From Polluticoccus soli (GTDB lineage Bacteria > Bacteroidota > Bacteroidia > Chitinophagales > Chitinophagaceae): a stretch of 64,000 nucleotides of DNA. Positions within the stretch are counted from its first letter, which is position 1. Each line of letters begins with the position of its first letter. The position numbers and the translations under genes were made by a program. The DNA lies in assembly GCF_029269745.1 (NCBI RefSeq), contig NZ_JARJHT010000001.1, forward strand, positions 1,116,001-1,180,000, written 5' to 3'. Under the pieces are notes generated by a model. It was not told the origin of the DNA and did no database searches. It saw nothing but the letters and a program-made list of their open reading frames with translations. Positions 1-8,806 of the stretch are shown piece by piece.

Positions 1-1308
1 GTAATCTGCTTGTAGTGTATAGTAAGCGTTTGAGATTAAAGGTTTTTTCTCCGCTGTATCGATAGAGGCATTTGCTTTACCAAAGCGCTGAGTTAAACGC
101 AGATAACCACGTGCTGTAGTGTTTTTATCAATAGGAATTGCATCTGCTGCAAATAAAGACCATGAATAGTAGCCCATTTCATCAGCATACGCTTTTGCAC
201 GGCTGTAGCTATAGTTACCACCTGCAGTCAGGTTCAGGTTGTCAGCAAGCTGGAAATCGAGTTTGCCATTCAGTACACCCCTCAGACGATTTGCATTGTC
301 GCGGGCTTTCTGAAGTTCCAGATCTTCTTTGCGAACAAATTCCGTAGAATAAGCTAATGCTGAAGAACCAGTCTGGCTAGGTACCACCCTCAGCGGAGTT
401 GCCTGCAGTTCTGCCAGCTTCGCATCGTTAACTTTATACGTACCGCCATAAACAGGGCGCGGATCTTTATCATATACTACATCAGCACCAATAAAGAAAC
501 CGGCAACGTTTTTCTTACCACCTTCAATTTTTTTGCTGTACAGTGGGCCAGACAGGGTAAAGTTACCCAGGTTGTGTCCATAACCGTCAACACCGCGTTC
601 CAAAAGCACGCCACCACGTAATTTGTTTGATATACCTTTTGTTGTGATATTGATCACACCACCGATCGCATCGCCATATTTTGCAGACAGACCTGAAGTG
701 ATCACGTCCATCTGGTCGATGCTACCTTGAGGAAGGTTGATACCCGAACGACCGCGCACCTGCACACCATCGATAATTACGAGTGTACCGTCTGTACGCG
801 CACCGCCGATGCTCAGACCATCTGTGCGTTGATAAACGCCACCTACAGTTGAAGCGATACCTTCTGTGCTACGGGTAGCCATTTTTTCAATTTCTTCTGA
901 TGATTTTGATTGACGACCATCGCCAAACGGATCGATCAGAGGAATTTTGTACTGAACTACAACAACCTCATTCAGCTTGTTGGCATCCAGTTCCATAGCC
1001 ACGTTCACCAGCGTGTTTTTGTCCGCACCTACGATAACATTCGAAGTAAGGCTGGTTTTGTAAGACTGATAAGTAACCTTTACCGTGTAACGACCAGGAG
1101 CAAGTGGCTTAACAAGGTACTGGCCCTCTTCATCTGTAGAACCACCACCTTTAACTAGATCCCCCTCCAAGACTTGCACAATAGCACCGATCATGGGAGC
1201 TTTTGTCTCATCCACGACGGTTCCCGTGATAGCGCCACTTTGTGCAAATGCTGTACCAGCAACACTTACAAACAATAGCGCGAACAAATAACGTAGTTTA
1301 CGTGTCAT
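1..1308 (-). CDS. TonB-dependent outer-membrane receptor, N-terminal part
   Basis: The gene runs off the left edge of the window, leaving 436 codons without a stop. Read on the minus strand it begins MTRKLRYLFALLFVSVAG, a signal peptide ending TAFAQ at about residue 23. A carboxypeptidase-regulatory-like beta-sandwich follows (about 25-110, containing APMIGAIVQV and PGRYTVKVTYQSY). Next is a TonB plug (about 115-240) with IDGVQVRGRSGINLP and YGDAIGGVINITTKG. The rest is the start of the beta-barrel. Receptors of this build import large nutrients across the outer membrane using TonB energy; the substrate cannot be read from this part. A second in-frame ATG lies at 1317 (MQDMTRK), but the signal peptide fits 1308 better. 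No SusD partner is visible on this side. Confidence 0.85.
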   Translation of the reverse strand, partial: MTRKLRYLFALLFVSVAGTAFAQSGAITGTVVDETKAPMIGAIVQVLEGDLVKGGGSTDEEGQYLVKPLAPGRYTVKVTYQSYKTSLTSNVIVGADKNTLVNVAMELDANKLNEVVVVQYKIPLIDPFGDGRQSKSSEEIEKMATRSTEGIASTVGGVYQRTDGLSIGGARTDGTLVIIDGVQVRGRSGINLPQGSIDQMDVITSGLSAKYGDAIGGVINITTKGISNKLRGGVLLERGVDGYGHNLGNFTLSGPLYSKKIEGGKKNVAGFFIGADVVYDKDPRPVYGGTYKVNDAKLAELQATPLRVVPSQTGSSALAYSTEFVRKEDLELQKARDNANRLRGVLNGKLDFQLADNLNLTAGGNYSYSRAKAYADEMGYYSWSLFAADAIPIDKNTTARGYLRLTQRFGKANASIDTAEKKPLISNAYYTLQADY

Positions 1309-1440
1309 ATCCTGCATTAAATAATTATTAACCAAATGAACGGTAAAGATAAAAACTTCTGTTAAAAGTAGCACCGCGCAACATATTTTTTGTCAGATTA
1401 TTGTTTGTTTTCCTTATATTATCTGACCAGCCTATATAAC

Positions 1441-2382
1441 TTACGGGGCGATGACAATTTTATCCAGCAGCACTTTGCTCATCTTGAAAAGTGCTTCGAA
1501 GCTATAGCCGGCTATGTGCGGCGTCACTATCACCTGCGGCATTTTTATTATCTGTTCAAAAATTTGCGCTACTTCTGGTGACATATTACGGGGTGGTTCC
1601 TGCTCAAAAACGTCCAGGCAGACGCCGGTTATTTTTTGGCTAAGAAGCCCGTCCAGCAAAGATTTTGAGTCAACTACCGATCCCCGGGATGTATTGAGAA
1701 GCACAAAAGGGTGTAGCATTTTTCCGGCAAACTCCGCATTGAAATAATGCCGGGTATCTGCCTGCAATGGCACGTGAAAACTTATAATATCAGCTTGTTT
1801 GTAGATCGGTTCGAGCGTGTCACAATTTGTAACATATGAAGGAAAATTGTTTGCATCATACTTGTCATATGCAAAAATATTCATGTCAAAATTCTGTAGC
1901 TTTCGGGCAAAAGCACGACCCGTATGACCAAAACCAATAATGCCAATTGTCTTCCCCTCAAGTTCTACCCCCCGATTTTCCTCACGAAGCCATTGCCCAT
2001 TTTGCACCTCCTCATTACTTGTAACGATATGCCTTTTTAGGCTTATCAGCATTCCAAGTGCATGTTCCGCAACGGCATTGCAATTACCTTCGGGGCTGCT
2101 GTAACAGGCCACACCTTTTTTAACGGCATAGGCAAGGTCTATCACCTCCATACCTGACCCCATTCTTCCAATCCATTTCAACAAAGGCGCAGCATCCAAC
2201 AGTTGCTTATCAAGCTGCAGGCGTGTCGAAGTAATAACCCCAACACAGTCAACTATCAATGGGAAAGCTTTTTCCTGGTTTATCTTTTCTTCAATAATGC
2301 ATCTATATCCGGCATTCTCCAGACCTTTTACTAAAACTTCATGGACTGGGGCGGCTATAAGGACTTTGCCTTGGTTGGTCAT
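1441..2382 (-). CDS. D-2-hydroxyacid dehydrogenase, NAD-binding
   Basis: A 313-aa cytoplasmic protein of the D-isomer-specific 2-hydroxyacid dehydrogenase family, which interconverts 2-hydroxy and 2-keto acids with NAD(P)H. The Rossmann fingerprint GIIGFGHTGRAFARKLQ is at about 147-163. The catalytic regions also look right: VLLNTSRGSVVD, then VCLDVFEQEPP, then the histidine in VTPHIAGYS. The length is normal for the family. Its start overlaps the rsmA stop by 4 bp (ATGA), so the two are probably co-transcribed and translationally coupled, with rsmA first. It resembles phosphoglycerate dehydrogenase (SerA) without the ACT domain. The substrate (phosphoglycerate, glyoxylate or other) cannot be decided from the sequence. 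Confidence 0.85.
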   Translation of the reverse strand: MTNQGKVLIAAPVHEVLVKGLENAGYRCIIEEKINQEKAFPLIVDCVGVITSTRLQLDKQLLDAAPLLKWIGRMGSGMEVIDLAYAVKKGVACYSSPEGNCNAVAEHALGMLISLKRHIVTSNEEVQNGQWLREENRGVELEGKTIGIIGFGHTGRAFARKLQNFDMNIFAYDKYDANNFPSYVTNCDTLEPIYKQADIISFHVPLQADTRHYFNAEFAGKMLHPFVLLNTSRGSVVDSKSLLDGLLSQKITGVCLDVFEQEPPRNMSPEVAQIFEQIIKMPQVIVTPHIAGYSFEALFKMSKVLLDKIVIAP

Positions 2383-3143
2383 GAGTAGTACAGCTTATAG
2401 AGGGCCACAAAATCGCCGACAGACAACTGCTCGGCCCGTTTGTACATAATGGGATCTTTAAGCGCATCGGGCGGCAATATACTTTTTAGCGCGTTCCTAA
2501 GAGTTTTCCGCCTTTGGTTAAAGGCGGTCTTAACCAAGGTGATAAACTTCCGCTGGTCTGTTATTTCATATGGGTTGGCGATATTCTTAAGCCTTATTAC
2601 CCCACTCTTCACCTTAGGTGGAGGGGTAAAACAGTTTTCGTGGACGTCAAAAAGGTATTCCACTTCAAAAAATGCCTGCATTAACACACTCAGAATACCA
2701 TACAACTTTGATCCAGGTCCTGAAGCTACACGTTGGGCAACCTCCTTCTGGAACATACCTATCACTTCTTCAACCTGCGGTTCCCATTCAAGCACCTTAA
2801 ATAAAATGGGCGAAGAAATGTTGTAGGGAAAATTGCCGATGATGCTGAATTTACCCTCGAACGGCACATCTGCTTTAAGAATATCCTTTTCGATGATCCG
2901 GCCCTGCAGGTATGGGTAAGTTTTCTGGAGATACACCACTTTTTCGTTATCGATCTCGATTGCCTTGTAGTCAACCCCTTTCAGTTCGATAAGGTATTTG
3001 GTTATCGCCCCACCCCCGGGACCTATCTCCAATAACTGCATTCCCTCCTTTACAGCCAGGGATGAAACTATCTTTTTACACATGTTCTCGTCATGCAGAA
3101 AATGCTGCCCGAGACTCTTCTTAAGCGTATATGGTTGTCCCAA
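2379..3143 (-). CDS. rsmA: 16S rRNA (adenine(1518)-N(6)/adenine(1519)-N(6))-dimethyltransferase RsmA
   Basis: A 254-aa SAM-dependent methyltransferase that dimethylates two adjacent adenines in the 3' hairpin of 16S rRNA during small-subunit assembly. The SAM-binding motif LEIGPGGGAITKYL is at about 38-51. The catalytic NFPYNISSPILFK (N-x-P-Y motif) is at about 104-116. The N-terminal KKSLGQHFLHDENM is typical of KsgA/RsmA. The C-terminal helical part contains FNQRRKTLRNALK, the family's rRNA-contact helix. It is divergent from pepA and is followed with a 4-bp overlap by the hydroxyacid dehydrogenase. A TAACTTTG box at 3189-3196 on the same strand may be its promoter. Confidence 0.96.
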   Translation of the reverse strand: MGQPYTLKKSLGQHFLHDENMCKKIVSSLAVKEGMQLLEIGPGGGAITKYLIELKGVDYKAIEIDNEKVVYLQKTYPYLQGRIIEKDILKADVPFEGKFSIIGNFPYNISSPILFKVLEWEPQVEEVIGMFQKEVAQRVASGPGSKLYGILSVLMQAFFEVEYLFDVHENCFTPPPKVKSGVIRLKNIANPYEITDQRKFITLVKTAFNQRRKTLRNALKSILPPDALKDPIMYKRAEQLSVGDFVALYKLYYS

Positions 3144-3188
3144 AAGAATTTCGATTAAAGTTCAGCCGGTTATAAAAACCTGGCAGTA

Positions 3189-3196
3189 CAAAGTTA
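3189..3196 (-). promoter_or_regulatory. Candidate -7 box for rsmA
   Basis: On the minus strand this reads TAACTTTG, a full match to the Bacteroidota -7 consensus TAnnTTTG. It lies about 45 nt upstream of the rsmA start. I see no TTG at the expected 19-21 nt further upstream, so the call rests on the -7 box alone. Confidence 0.45.
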
Positions 3197-3227
3197 TGCT
3201 AACTCACCAACCTATTGTTGGTGCGTA

Positions 3228-3235
3228 TAAATTTG
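3228..3235 (+). promoter_or_regulatory. Candidate -7 box for pepA
   Basis: TAAATTTG matches TAnnTTTG and ends 17 nt before the pepA ATG, which would give a very short leader. No matching -33 TTG is seen at the standard spacing. Confidence 0.4.
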
Positions 3236-3252
3236 CAACGTAATTTGATAGC

Positions 3253-4689
3253 ATGGAATTTAAAATCTTGGCCAAAGCAGGCAAAAAAAACCATTTGTTC
3301 ATCGTGGATGACGCCGCGACGTTGAAACAGATAAGCGATCTGGATACAAATGAATTAAAGTTCAGCACCACTGCGTTCAACAACGATCAGTCATATATCT
3401 CGATCAACCAGTATAGCAGGCATATCTTTATTTATTTCATCAGGAACAAGAAAACGGATTGGCAAACCGCAGAGATGCTAAGGAAAGGCGGTGCGGAACT
3501 CCAGGCCTTAATGAACCGTCAGAAGCTGGCCGAAATAGTGATCACCAATCTGTCGAAAAATGCAAAAGCGGCCTATTTAATGGCTCAGGGTATGGCGCTT
3601 TCCAACTACCAGTTTTTAAAATACCGCAACGAGGCAAAAAAACTGGCAAACACGCTGACAACAGTAAATTTTACCAATCAGTCGATAACAGTAAAAGAAA
3701 CCCAGGAACTCAATATCATCACTGATGCTATCTACCGCGCCCGTACATTAGTAAACGAGCCACTAAACTATCTCACCGCAGTGCAACTGTCCAAGGAGAT
3801 AACTGCGCTGGGCAAGGAAGCCGGCTTTAAAGTAACCGTTTTGCAGAAAGCTCAAATGGAGCGCGAAAAGATGGGGGGTATTCTGGCGGTAAACCGTGGC
3901 AGTATCGACCCTCCAACGTTCACCGTAATGGAGTACACACCTAAAAAAGCTATCAACAAAAAACCGATCGTCCTGGTTGGTAAGGGTGTTGTATACGACA
4001 CCGGCGGCCTTTCATTGAAGCCAACACCGGCCTCAATGGACCGTATGAAAAGCGATATGAGCGGTGCTGCGCTGGTAAGCGGCGCTATGTACGCCATTGC
4101 GAAAATGCAGATGCCGCTGCACGTTATTGCCTTAGTACCAGCTACCGACAACCGTCCTGGCGAGAACGCTTACGTGCCCGGTGATATTATCAAAATGTAC
4201 AGTGGAACTACCGTGGAAGTATTGAATACCGACGCAGAAGGCCGTTTGCTTTTGGGCGATGCGTTGCATTGGGCCAAGCGCTACGACCCTGAATTGGTAG
4301 TGGATTTTGCCACACTAACAGGTGCTGCATCTGTAGCAGTGGGCGAGCATGGTATTGTCTGCATGGGTACTGCGCCTGACAATGTAAAACAGGCGTTTCG
4401 CGACAGTGGCTTCCGCCAGTATGAACGCCTTGTAGAATACCCGTTATGGGATGAATATGGCGACCTGATAAAATCAGATGCTGCTGACCTTAAAAATGTA
4501 GGCGGCCCTTCGGGTGGCGCTATTACAGCCGGCAAATTCCTGGAGCATTTCACCAATTACCCGTGGATGCACTTCGACATCGCCGGAGTGTCGTTTTCTA
4601 TGACCAAAAAAGGCTATATCCCTACAGGCGGAACAGCTTACGGCATGCGTATGCTGCTTGATTTTCTGGTTAACTATGGAAAAGCTTAA
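3253..4689 (+). CDS. pepA: Leucyl aminopeptidase, M17 family
   Basis: A 478-aa cytosolic di-metal aminopeptidase that releases N-terminal residues from peptides. The C-terminal catalytic half carries the metal and active-site signatures: VGKGVVYDTGGLSLKP at about 242-257 (metal-binding Lys and Asp) and NTDAEGRLLLGDAL at about 325-338 (the M17 hallmark). The N-terminal half is the usual poorly conserved non-catalytic domain. The length is normal. It starts 109 bp from the divergent rsmA and is followed 17 bp downstream by pdxA, so the two probably form an operon that ends at the terminator near 5816. Confidence 0.95.
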   Translation: MEFKILAKAGKKNHLFIVDDAATLKQISDLDTNELKFSTTAFNNDQSYISINQYSRHIFIYFIRNKKTDWQTAEMLRKGGAELQALMNRQKLAEIVITNLSKNAKAAYLMAQGMALSNYQFLKYRNEAKKLANTLTTVNFTNQSITVKETQELNIITDAIYRARTLVNEPLNYLTAVQLSKEITALGKEAGFKVTVLQKAQMEREKMGGILAVNRGSIDPPTFTVMEYTPKKAINKKPIVLVGKGVVYDTGGLSLKPTPASMDRMKSDMSGAALVSGAMYAIAKMQMPLHVIALVPATDNRPGENAYVPGDIIKMYSGTTVEVLNTDAEGRLLLGDALHWAKRYDPELVVDFATLTGAASVAVGEHGIVCMGTAPDNVKQAFRDSGFRQYERLVEYPLWDEYGDLIKSDAADLKNVGGPSGGAITAGKFLEHFTNYPWMHFDIAGVSFSMTKKGYIPTGGTAYGMRMLLDFLVNYGKA

Positions 4690-4706
4690 CTACTTTTGGT
4701 TTACTC

Positions 4707-5798
4707 ATGCAACAACACACTGAAAAGCCGGTAATTGGGATAACTACCGGCGATCTGAACGGGATAGGACCAGAACTGATCATCAAAGCACTGTCGGACA
4801 ATCGTATTATGGACCTGTGCACTCCGGTGGTATTTGCATCTAATAAGGTGATCAACTTCTATCGTAAAATGGCAGGCACCGAAATGCCGTTCAATTTTAC
4901 CAGCACCAAGGATCTGACTAAACTCAACCCAAAGCAGGTAAACATATTCAATTGCTGGGAAGAGGAAGTACCGCTGCAACCCGGCTCATTGACGGAAGCA
5001 GGTGGTAAATACGCCATTCGCTCGTTACAAGTGGCAACTCAATGTCTTAAAGACGGCCAATTGGATGCGATCGTTACAGCGCCCATCCATAAAAGCAACA
5101 CGCAGATGCCAGACTTCCCATACACAGGGCATACCCCTTTTCTTAAGGATAAGTTCGGCGCCCGCGATGTCTTAATGCTGCTTTACAGCGGAGATCTGCG
5201 CGTGGGCCTCGTAACTGAACACGTACCCGTCGCAAAGGTGGCACAGATGATCACCAAGGAGCTGTTGCAGTCTAAATTCAACTTGCTGAAAGATAGCTTG
5301 ATCAAAGACTTTGGCATAGACAAACCCAGGATTGCAATTTTAGGCCTTAACCCACATGCCGGCGACAACGGTCAGATAGGCACAGAAGAGCAAACTGTTA
5401 TCAAGCCATTTATTGAGCAACTGCAACAACAGGGTCATCTCGCTTTCGGACCATATGGTGCGGATGCATTTTTCGCACGCAGCAGCTACACGCAGTTTGA
5501 TGCCGTACTGGCCATGTATCACGACCAGGGCTTGATACCGTTCAAGACTATCGCTCATGGCGAGGGTGTAAACTATACGGCAGGCCTGCCTGTTATCCGT
5601 ACTTCCCCCGATCATGGTACCGCATTCGATATCGCAGGAAAAGGCATCGCTGAGCCATCCTCTTTCCGCGAAGCAATATTCCAATGCATCGATCTGCTTC
5701 GCAAGCGCAAAGAACATGCGTTTTACACAGCTAATCCTATGAGACGAGGCCGAATGGAAAAAGAAAAAGAAGGAGATTCTGTAAAGATCGAAGATTAA
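4707..5798 (+). CDS. pdxA: 4-hydroxythreonine-4-phosphate dehydrogenase
   Basis: A 363-aa NAD-dependent enzyme of the DXP-dependent vitamin B6 pathway. It oxidises 4-phosphohydroxy-L-threonine, and the product condenses with DXP to make pyridoxine phosphate. The start ITTGDLNGIGPELIIKAL matches the family. The metal-binding histidine regions are present as TAPIHKSN, YHDQGLIPFK and PVIRTSPDHGTAFDIAGKG. The charged C-terminal tail (about 345-363) is an extra. It lies 17 bp after pepA. Dxs, which makes the co-substrate DXP, is encoded at 53.0 kb of the same window. Confidence 0.95.
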   Translation: MQQHTEKPVIGITTGDLNGIGPELIIKALSDNRIMDLCTPVVFASNKVINFYRKMAGTEMPFNFTSTKDLTKLNPKQVNIFNCWEEEVPLQPGSLTEAGGKYAIRSLQVATQCLKDGQLDAIVTAPIHKSNTQMPDFPYTGHTPFLKDKFGARDVLMLLYSGDLRVGLVTEHVPVAKVAQMITKELLQSKFNLLKDSLIKDFGIDKPRIAILGLNPHAGDNGQIGTEEQTVIKPFIEQLQQQGHLAFGPYGADAFFARSSYTQFDAVLAMYHDQGLIPFKTIAHGEGVNYTAGLPVIRTSPDHGTAFDIAGKGIAEPSSFREAIFQCIDLLRKRKEHAFYTANPMRRGRMEKEKEGDSVKIED

Positions 5799-5815
5799 AA
5801 AGCTTCTATATAAAT

Positions 5816-5846
5816 AAAAACACCTGCCTGCATGGCGGGTGTTTTT
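5816..5846 (+). terminator. Intrinsic terminator after pdxA
   Basis: Inverted repeat AAAAACACCTGCC / GGCGGGTGTTTTT with a 5-nt loop and one G-T pair, running into a T-tract 18 nt after the pdxA stop. Confidence 0.85.
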
Positions 5847-5929
5847 ATTTTAAGATTGATGCACGGCAGCGTACATAATGGCAAACTTTTTATTGTTCAA
5901 TATAAAGCTCCCAATAAACAAAAGCCATT

Positions 5930-7459
5930 ATGAAAAGAGACGGCGCGCTGAAAAGCATCTGGCAGGAAAATATTCCTGACTATCAATCTGTTAATAACTG
6001 GAATAAGGATGAGGTATTTGACGTATTGATCGTGGGTGGTGGTATTACCGGCCTTACTGCGGGTGTGCTGTTGCAATCGGAAGGAAAAAAATGCATTCTG
6101 GCCGAGGCATATAATATTGGATTTGGGACAACCGGCGGTACTACTGCGCACTTAAACACCATCCTCGACACTTCTTATGATTCGATTGAAAAAGACTTTG
6201 GCGCTGAAGACGCCAAAATGGTGGCCAGCGCCAGCCGGGAGGCCATCGACCTGGTTGAGGGACTAGTTACCCGTTATGGTATTGATTGCGATTTCAGCTA
6301 TTTACCTGCTTACATCTACGCAGATACAGCCGAACAATCGGACCGCCTCGATGAGATCAGGGAAGCAAGTACCCGAGCAGGTGTAGTAGCGAGCTGTTCA
6401 GAACACATACCGGTACCTATGGCCTTTAAAAATGCCTGCAGGTTCGATATGCAAGCGCAGATACACGCTACGAAATATCTGCATGGTTTAGCTAAAGCCT
6501 ATGAAACTGAAGGAGGAGTACTGATACAACATTGTATTGTTGGCAATGTGGAAAACGGGCAACACTTTACCGTCGACTCTTCGCTGGGAGAGATCAAGGC
6601 GCATAAAATAATATACGCCACACACATCCCACCGGGTATCAACCTGTTGCACTTCAGGTGTGCACCTTACAGGAGTTATGCTTGTGCATTTACTTTAAAG
6701 AGCGGCGACTATCCCGCGGGTTTGATATATGACATGAGTGACCCTTACAACTACTTCCGCACACAAACTATCAATGGCAGGCAATACATTGTAGCGGGTG
6801 GGTTTGATCATAAAACCGGGCATGAAGCAAACACAGAACAAGTATTTCGCGAACTGGAGGCTTACCTGCGTGGACACTTCGATATAGATAGCATTGACTA
6901 TAAATGGTCATCGCAATACTTCAACTCAGCTGATGGGTTACCTTACATAGGCGAATTACCAGGAGCAGAGAATATTTACGTAGGCACCGGCTATTGTGGC
7001 AATGGGATAACATTTGGTTCGCTGGCAGGCAAAATGATCTGCGAAATGATCACTGGTCATGAAAGCAAGTATGCCGAACTGTTTGATCCTAGCCGTATAA
7101 AGATAGTTGCCGGCTTTGCAGATTTTGTAAAGGAAAATGCTGATGTCATCAGCAAGTTCATCGGTATGCGCTTTGACTATGAAAAGGTGAGCGCCCTCGC
7201 CGAGCTTGCCCCCGGCGAAGCAACGCTTGCAGATTGGGAAGACCACAAAGTAGCCCTCTACAAAGACGAAAACGGCCGCATACATGCCCTTGATCCTGTA
7301 TGCCCACATGCAAAATGCATAGTGGATTGGAACAGTGCCGAAAAAAGCTGGGACTGCCCCTGTCATGGCTCACGGTTCGCTTACAATGGCGCACTGCTCA
7401 CAGGCCCAGCTCGCAAAGGGCTGACACAAGTAAAATGGGAAGATATAGAAGGTGATTAA
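5930..7459 (+). CDS. FAD-dependent oxidoreductase with C-terminal Rieske [2Fe-2S] domain
   Basis: A 509-aa two-domain protein. The N-terminal part (about 1-400) is a D-amino-acid-oxidase/glycine-oxidase-type flavoprotein: the dinucleotide-binding motif VLIVGGGITGLTAGVLL is at about 30-46, and the C-terminal FAD loop is ENIYVGTGYCGNGITFGSLAG. The last about 90 residues are a Rieske domain with both cluster-ligand boxes, CPHAKC and CPCHGSRF. Fusions of this layout are known in bacteria, and the Rieske domain would pass electrons to or from the flavin. The substrate is not evident. There is no signal peptide, so it is probably cytoplasmic. It stands alone between the pdxA terminator and the M16 peptidase. 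Confidence 0.88.
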   Translation: MKRDGALKSIWQENIPDYQSVNNWNKDEVFDVLIVGGGITGLTAGVLLQSEGKKCILAEAYNIGFGTTGGTTAHLNTILDTSYDSIEKDFGAEDAKMVASASREAIDLVEGLVTRYGIDCDFSYLPAYIYADTAEQSDRLDEIREASTRAGVVASCSEHIPVPMAFKNACRFDMQAQIHATKYLHGLAKAYETEGGVLIQHCIVGNVENGQHFTVDSSLGEIKAHKIIYATHIPPGINLLHFRCAPYRSYACAFTLKSGDYPAGLIYDMSDPYNYFRTQTINGRQYIVAGGFDHKTGHEANTEQVFRELEAYLRGHFDIDSIDYKWSSQYFNSADGLPYIGELPGAENIYVGTGYCGNGITFGSLAGKMICEMITGHESKYAELFDPSRIKIVAGFADFVKENADVISKFIGMRFDYEKVSALAELAPGEATLADWEDHKVALYKDENGRIHALDPVCPHAKCIVDWNSAEKSWDCPCHGSRFAYNGALLTGPARKGLTQVKWEDIEGD

Positions 7460-7513
7460 CTAAGGCTAAACATTTCAATTTCCCAACTCATACAAACCAA
7501 TACTGCAAACTGC

Positions 7514-7521
7514 TAACTTTG
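7514..7521 (+). promoter_or_regulatory. Candidate -7 box directly upstream of the M16 peptidase
   Basis: TAACTTTG fully matches TAnnTTTG and ends only 7 nt before the ATG at 7529. If used, the mRNA would be almost leaderless. Confidence 0.45.
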
Positions 7522-7528
7522 TCCTCCT

Positions 7529-8773
7529 ATGCTTCAGTTTGAAAGATTTACACTGGATAATGGCCTGCGTGTTCTGGTGCACCAGGACGCAACTACTCCT
7601 ATGGCAGCTGTCAACGTACTATACGATGTAGGCGCCCGCGATGAAGACGCCAGCCGTACTGGCTTCGCACACCTGTTTGAACACCTGATGTTCGGAGGCT
7701 CAGAGCATATTCCTGTATATGATGAGCCGCTGCAAATGGCTGGTGGCGAGAACAATGCATATACAACCAACGATATAACCAACTACTATATCCAGTTGCC
7801 ATTGCAAAATATGGAAACAGCTTTCTGGCTGGAAAGCGACCGTATGAAAGCACTGGCATTCAGCGAGAAAAGCCTGGATGTACAGCGCAAAGTGGTAAGT
7901 GAAGAATTCAAGGAGCATTATCTCAACAAGCCTTACGGCGACGCTTGGCAGCACCTGCGTGAGCTGGCTTATGTTGTTCACCCTTACCAATGGATGACCA
8001 TAGGAAGGGAATTGAAGCATATCGAAGAAGCACAGTTGGAGGACGTTAAGGCCTTCTTTTATAAACACTACCGCCCGGTGAATGCGATACTTTGCGTAGC
8101 GGGAAATGTGACTACCGAAGACGTTCGAGTGCTTGCTGAAAAATGGTTTGGCGACATTCCATCGGGAGAAAAATATGTCCGCAAAATAACACCGGAGCCA
8201 CACCAGGAAGCGGCACGTACCAAAACAGTATTTGCAAACGTGCCACTGGATGCGTTATACAAGGCATGGCATATTGATGGACGCTTATCGCTACCCTATT
8301 ATGCCGCTGACCTTATTACTGAAATAATGGGCAATGGCTTTGCATCGCGCCTCTATCAGCGCCTGGTAAAAGAACAACAGCTGTTCAGCAATATCAGTTG
8401 CTACCACACTGGCAGCCTCGACCCGGGATTGCTGGTAGTAGAAGGAAAGATCGTTGAAGGCAAAACACTTGAAGAAGCTGATGCAGCTATAGAAGCAGAG
8501 TTTCAAAAGCTGATCGCCGAGGGCGTTACAGAAGACGAACTGCAGAAAGCCAAAAATAAGATCGAGGCAATGATCACCTTTGAGGATATGGCCCTGCTCT
8601 CACGTGCAAACAACCTGGCATTTTATGAATTGCTGGGGGATGCGCAGATGGTAAATGAAGAGTGGAACAGGTATCAGTCTGTTACCTCAGCGTTCTTGCA
8701 GGATACAGCTAAGAACATCTTCAGGCCCGACAACTGTAGCACGCTATATTATAGGAGAAAGCCGGAGGAATAA
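7529..8773 (+). CDS. M16 family zinc metallopeptidase
   Basis: A 414-aa protein of the pitrilysin/processing-peptidase family. The inverted zinc motif HLFEH is present in GFAHLFEHLMFGGSEH at about 48-63, and the third zinc ligand is probably in the downstream stretch around VVSEEFKEHYLNKPYG. The length matches a single M16 half-enzyme (an M16A plus M16C pair). Such proteins usually work as homo- or heterodimers, and no inactive partner subunit lies next to it. There is no convincing signal peptide. It is followed 33 bp downstream by the nitronate monooxygenase-like gene, which may be co-transcribed. Confidence 0.9.
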   Translation: MLQFERFTLDNGLRVLVHQDATTPMAAVNVLYDVGARDEDASRTGFAHLFEHLMFGGSEHIPVYDEPLQMAGGENNAYTTNDITNYYIQLPLQNMETAFWLESDRMKALAFSEKSLDVQRKVVSEEFKEHYLNKPYGDAWQHLRELAYVVHPYQWMTIGRELKHIEEAQLEDVKAFFYKHYRPVNAILCVAGNVTTEDVRVLAEKWFGDIPSGEKYVRKITPEPHQEAARTKTVFANVPLDALYKAWHIDGRLSLPYYAADLITEIMGNGFASRLYQRLVKEQQLFSNISCYHTGSLDPGLLVVEGKIVEGKTLEEADAAIEAEFQKLIAEGVTEDELQKAKNKIEAMITFEDMALLSRANNLAFYELLGDAQMVNEEWNRYQSVTSAFLQDTAKNIFRPDNCSTLYYRRKPEE

Positions 8774-8806
8774 CTCAAAGATTTACACGATACACAACTA
8801 CACAAC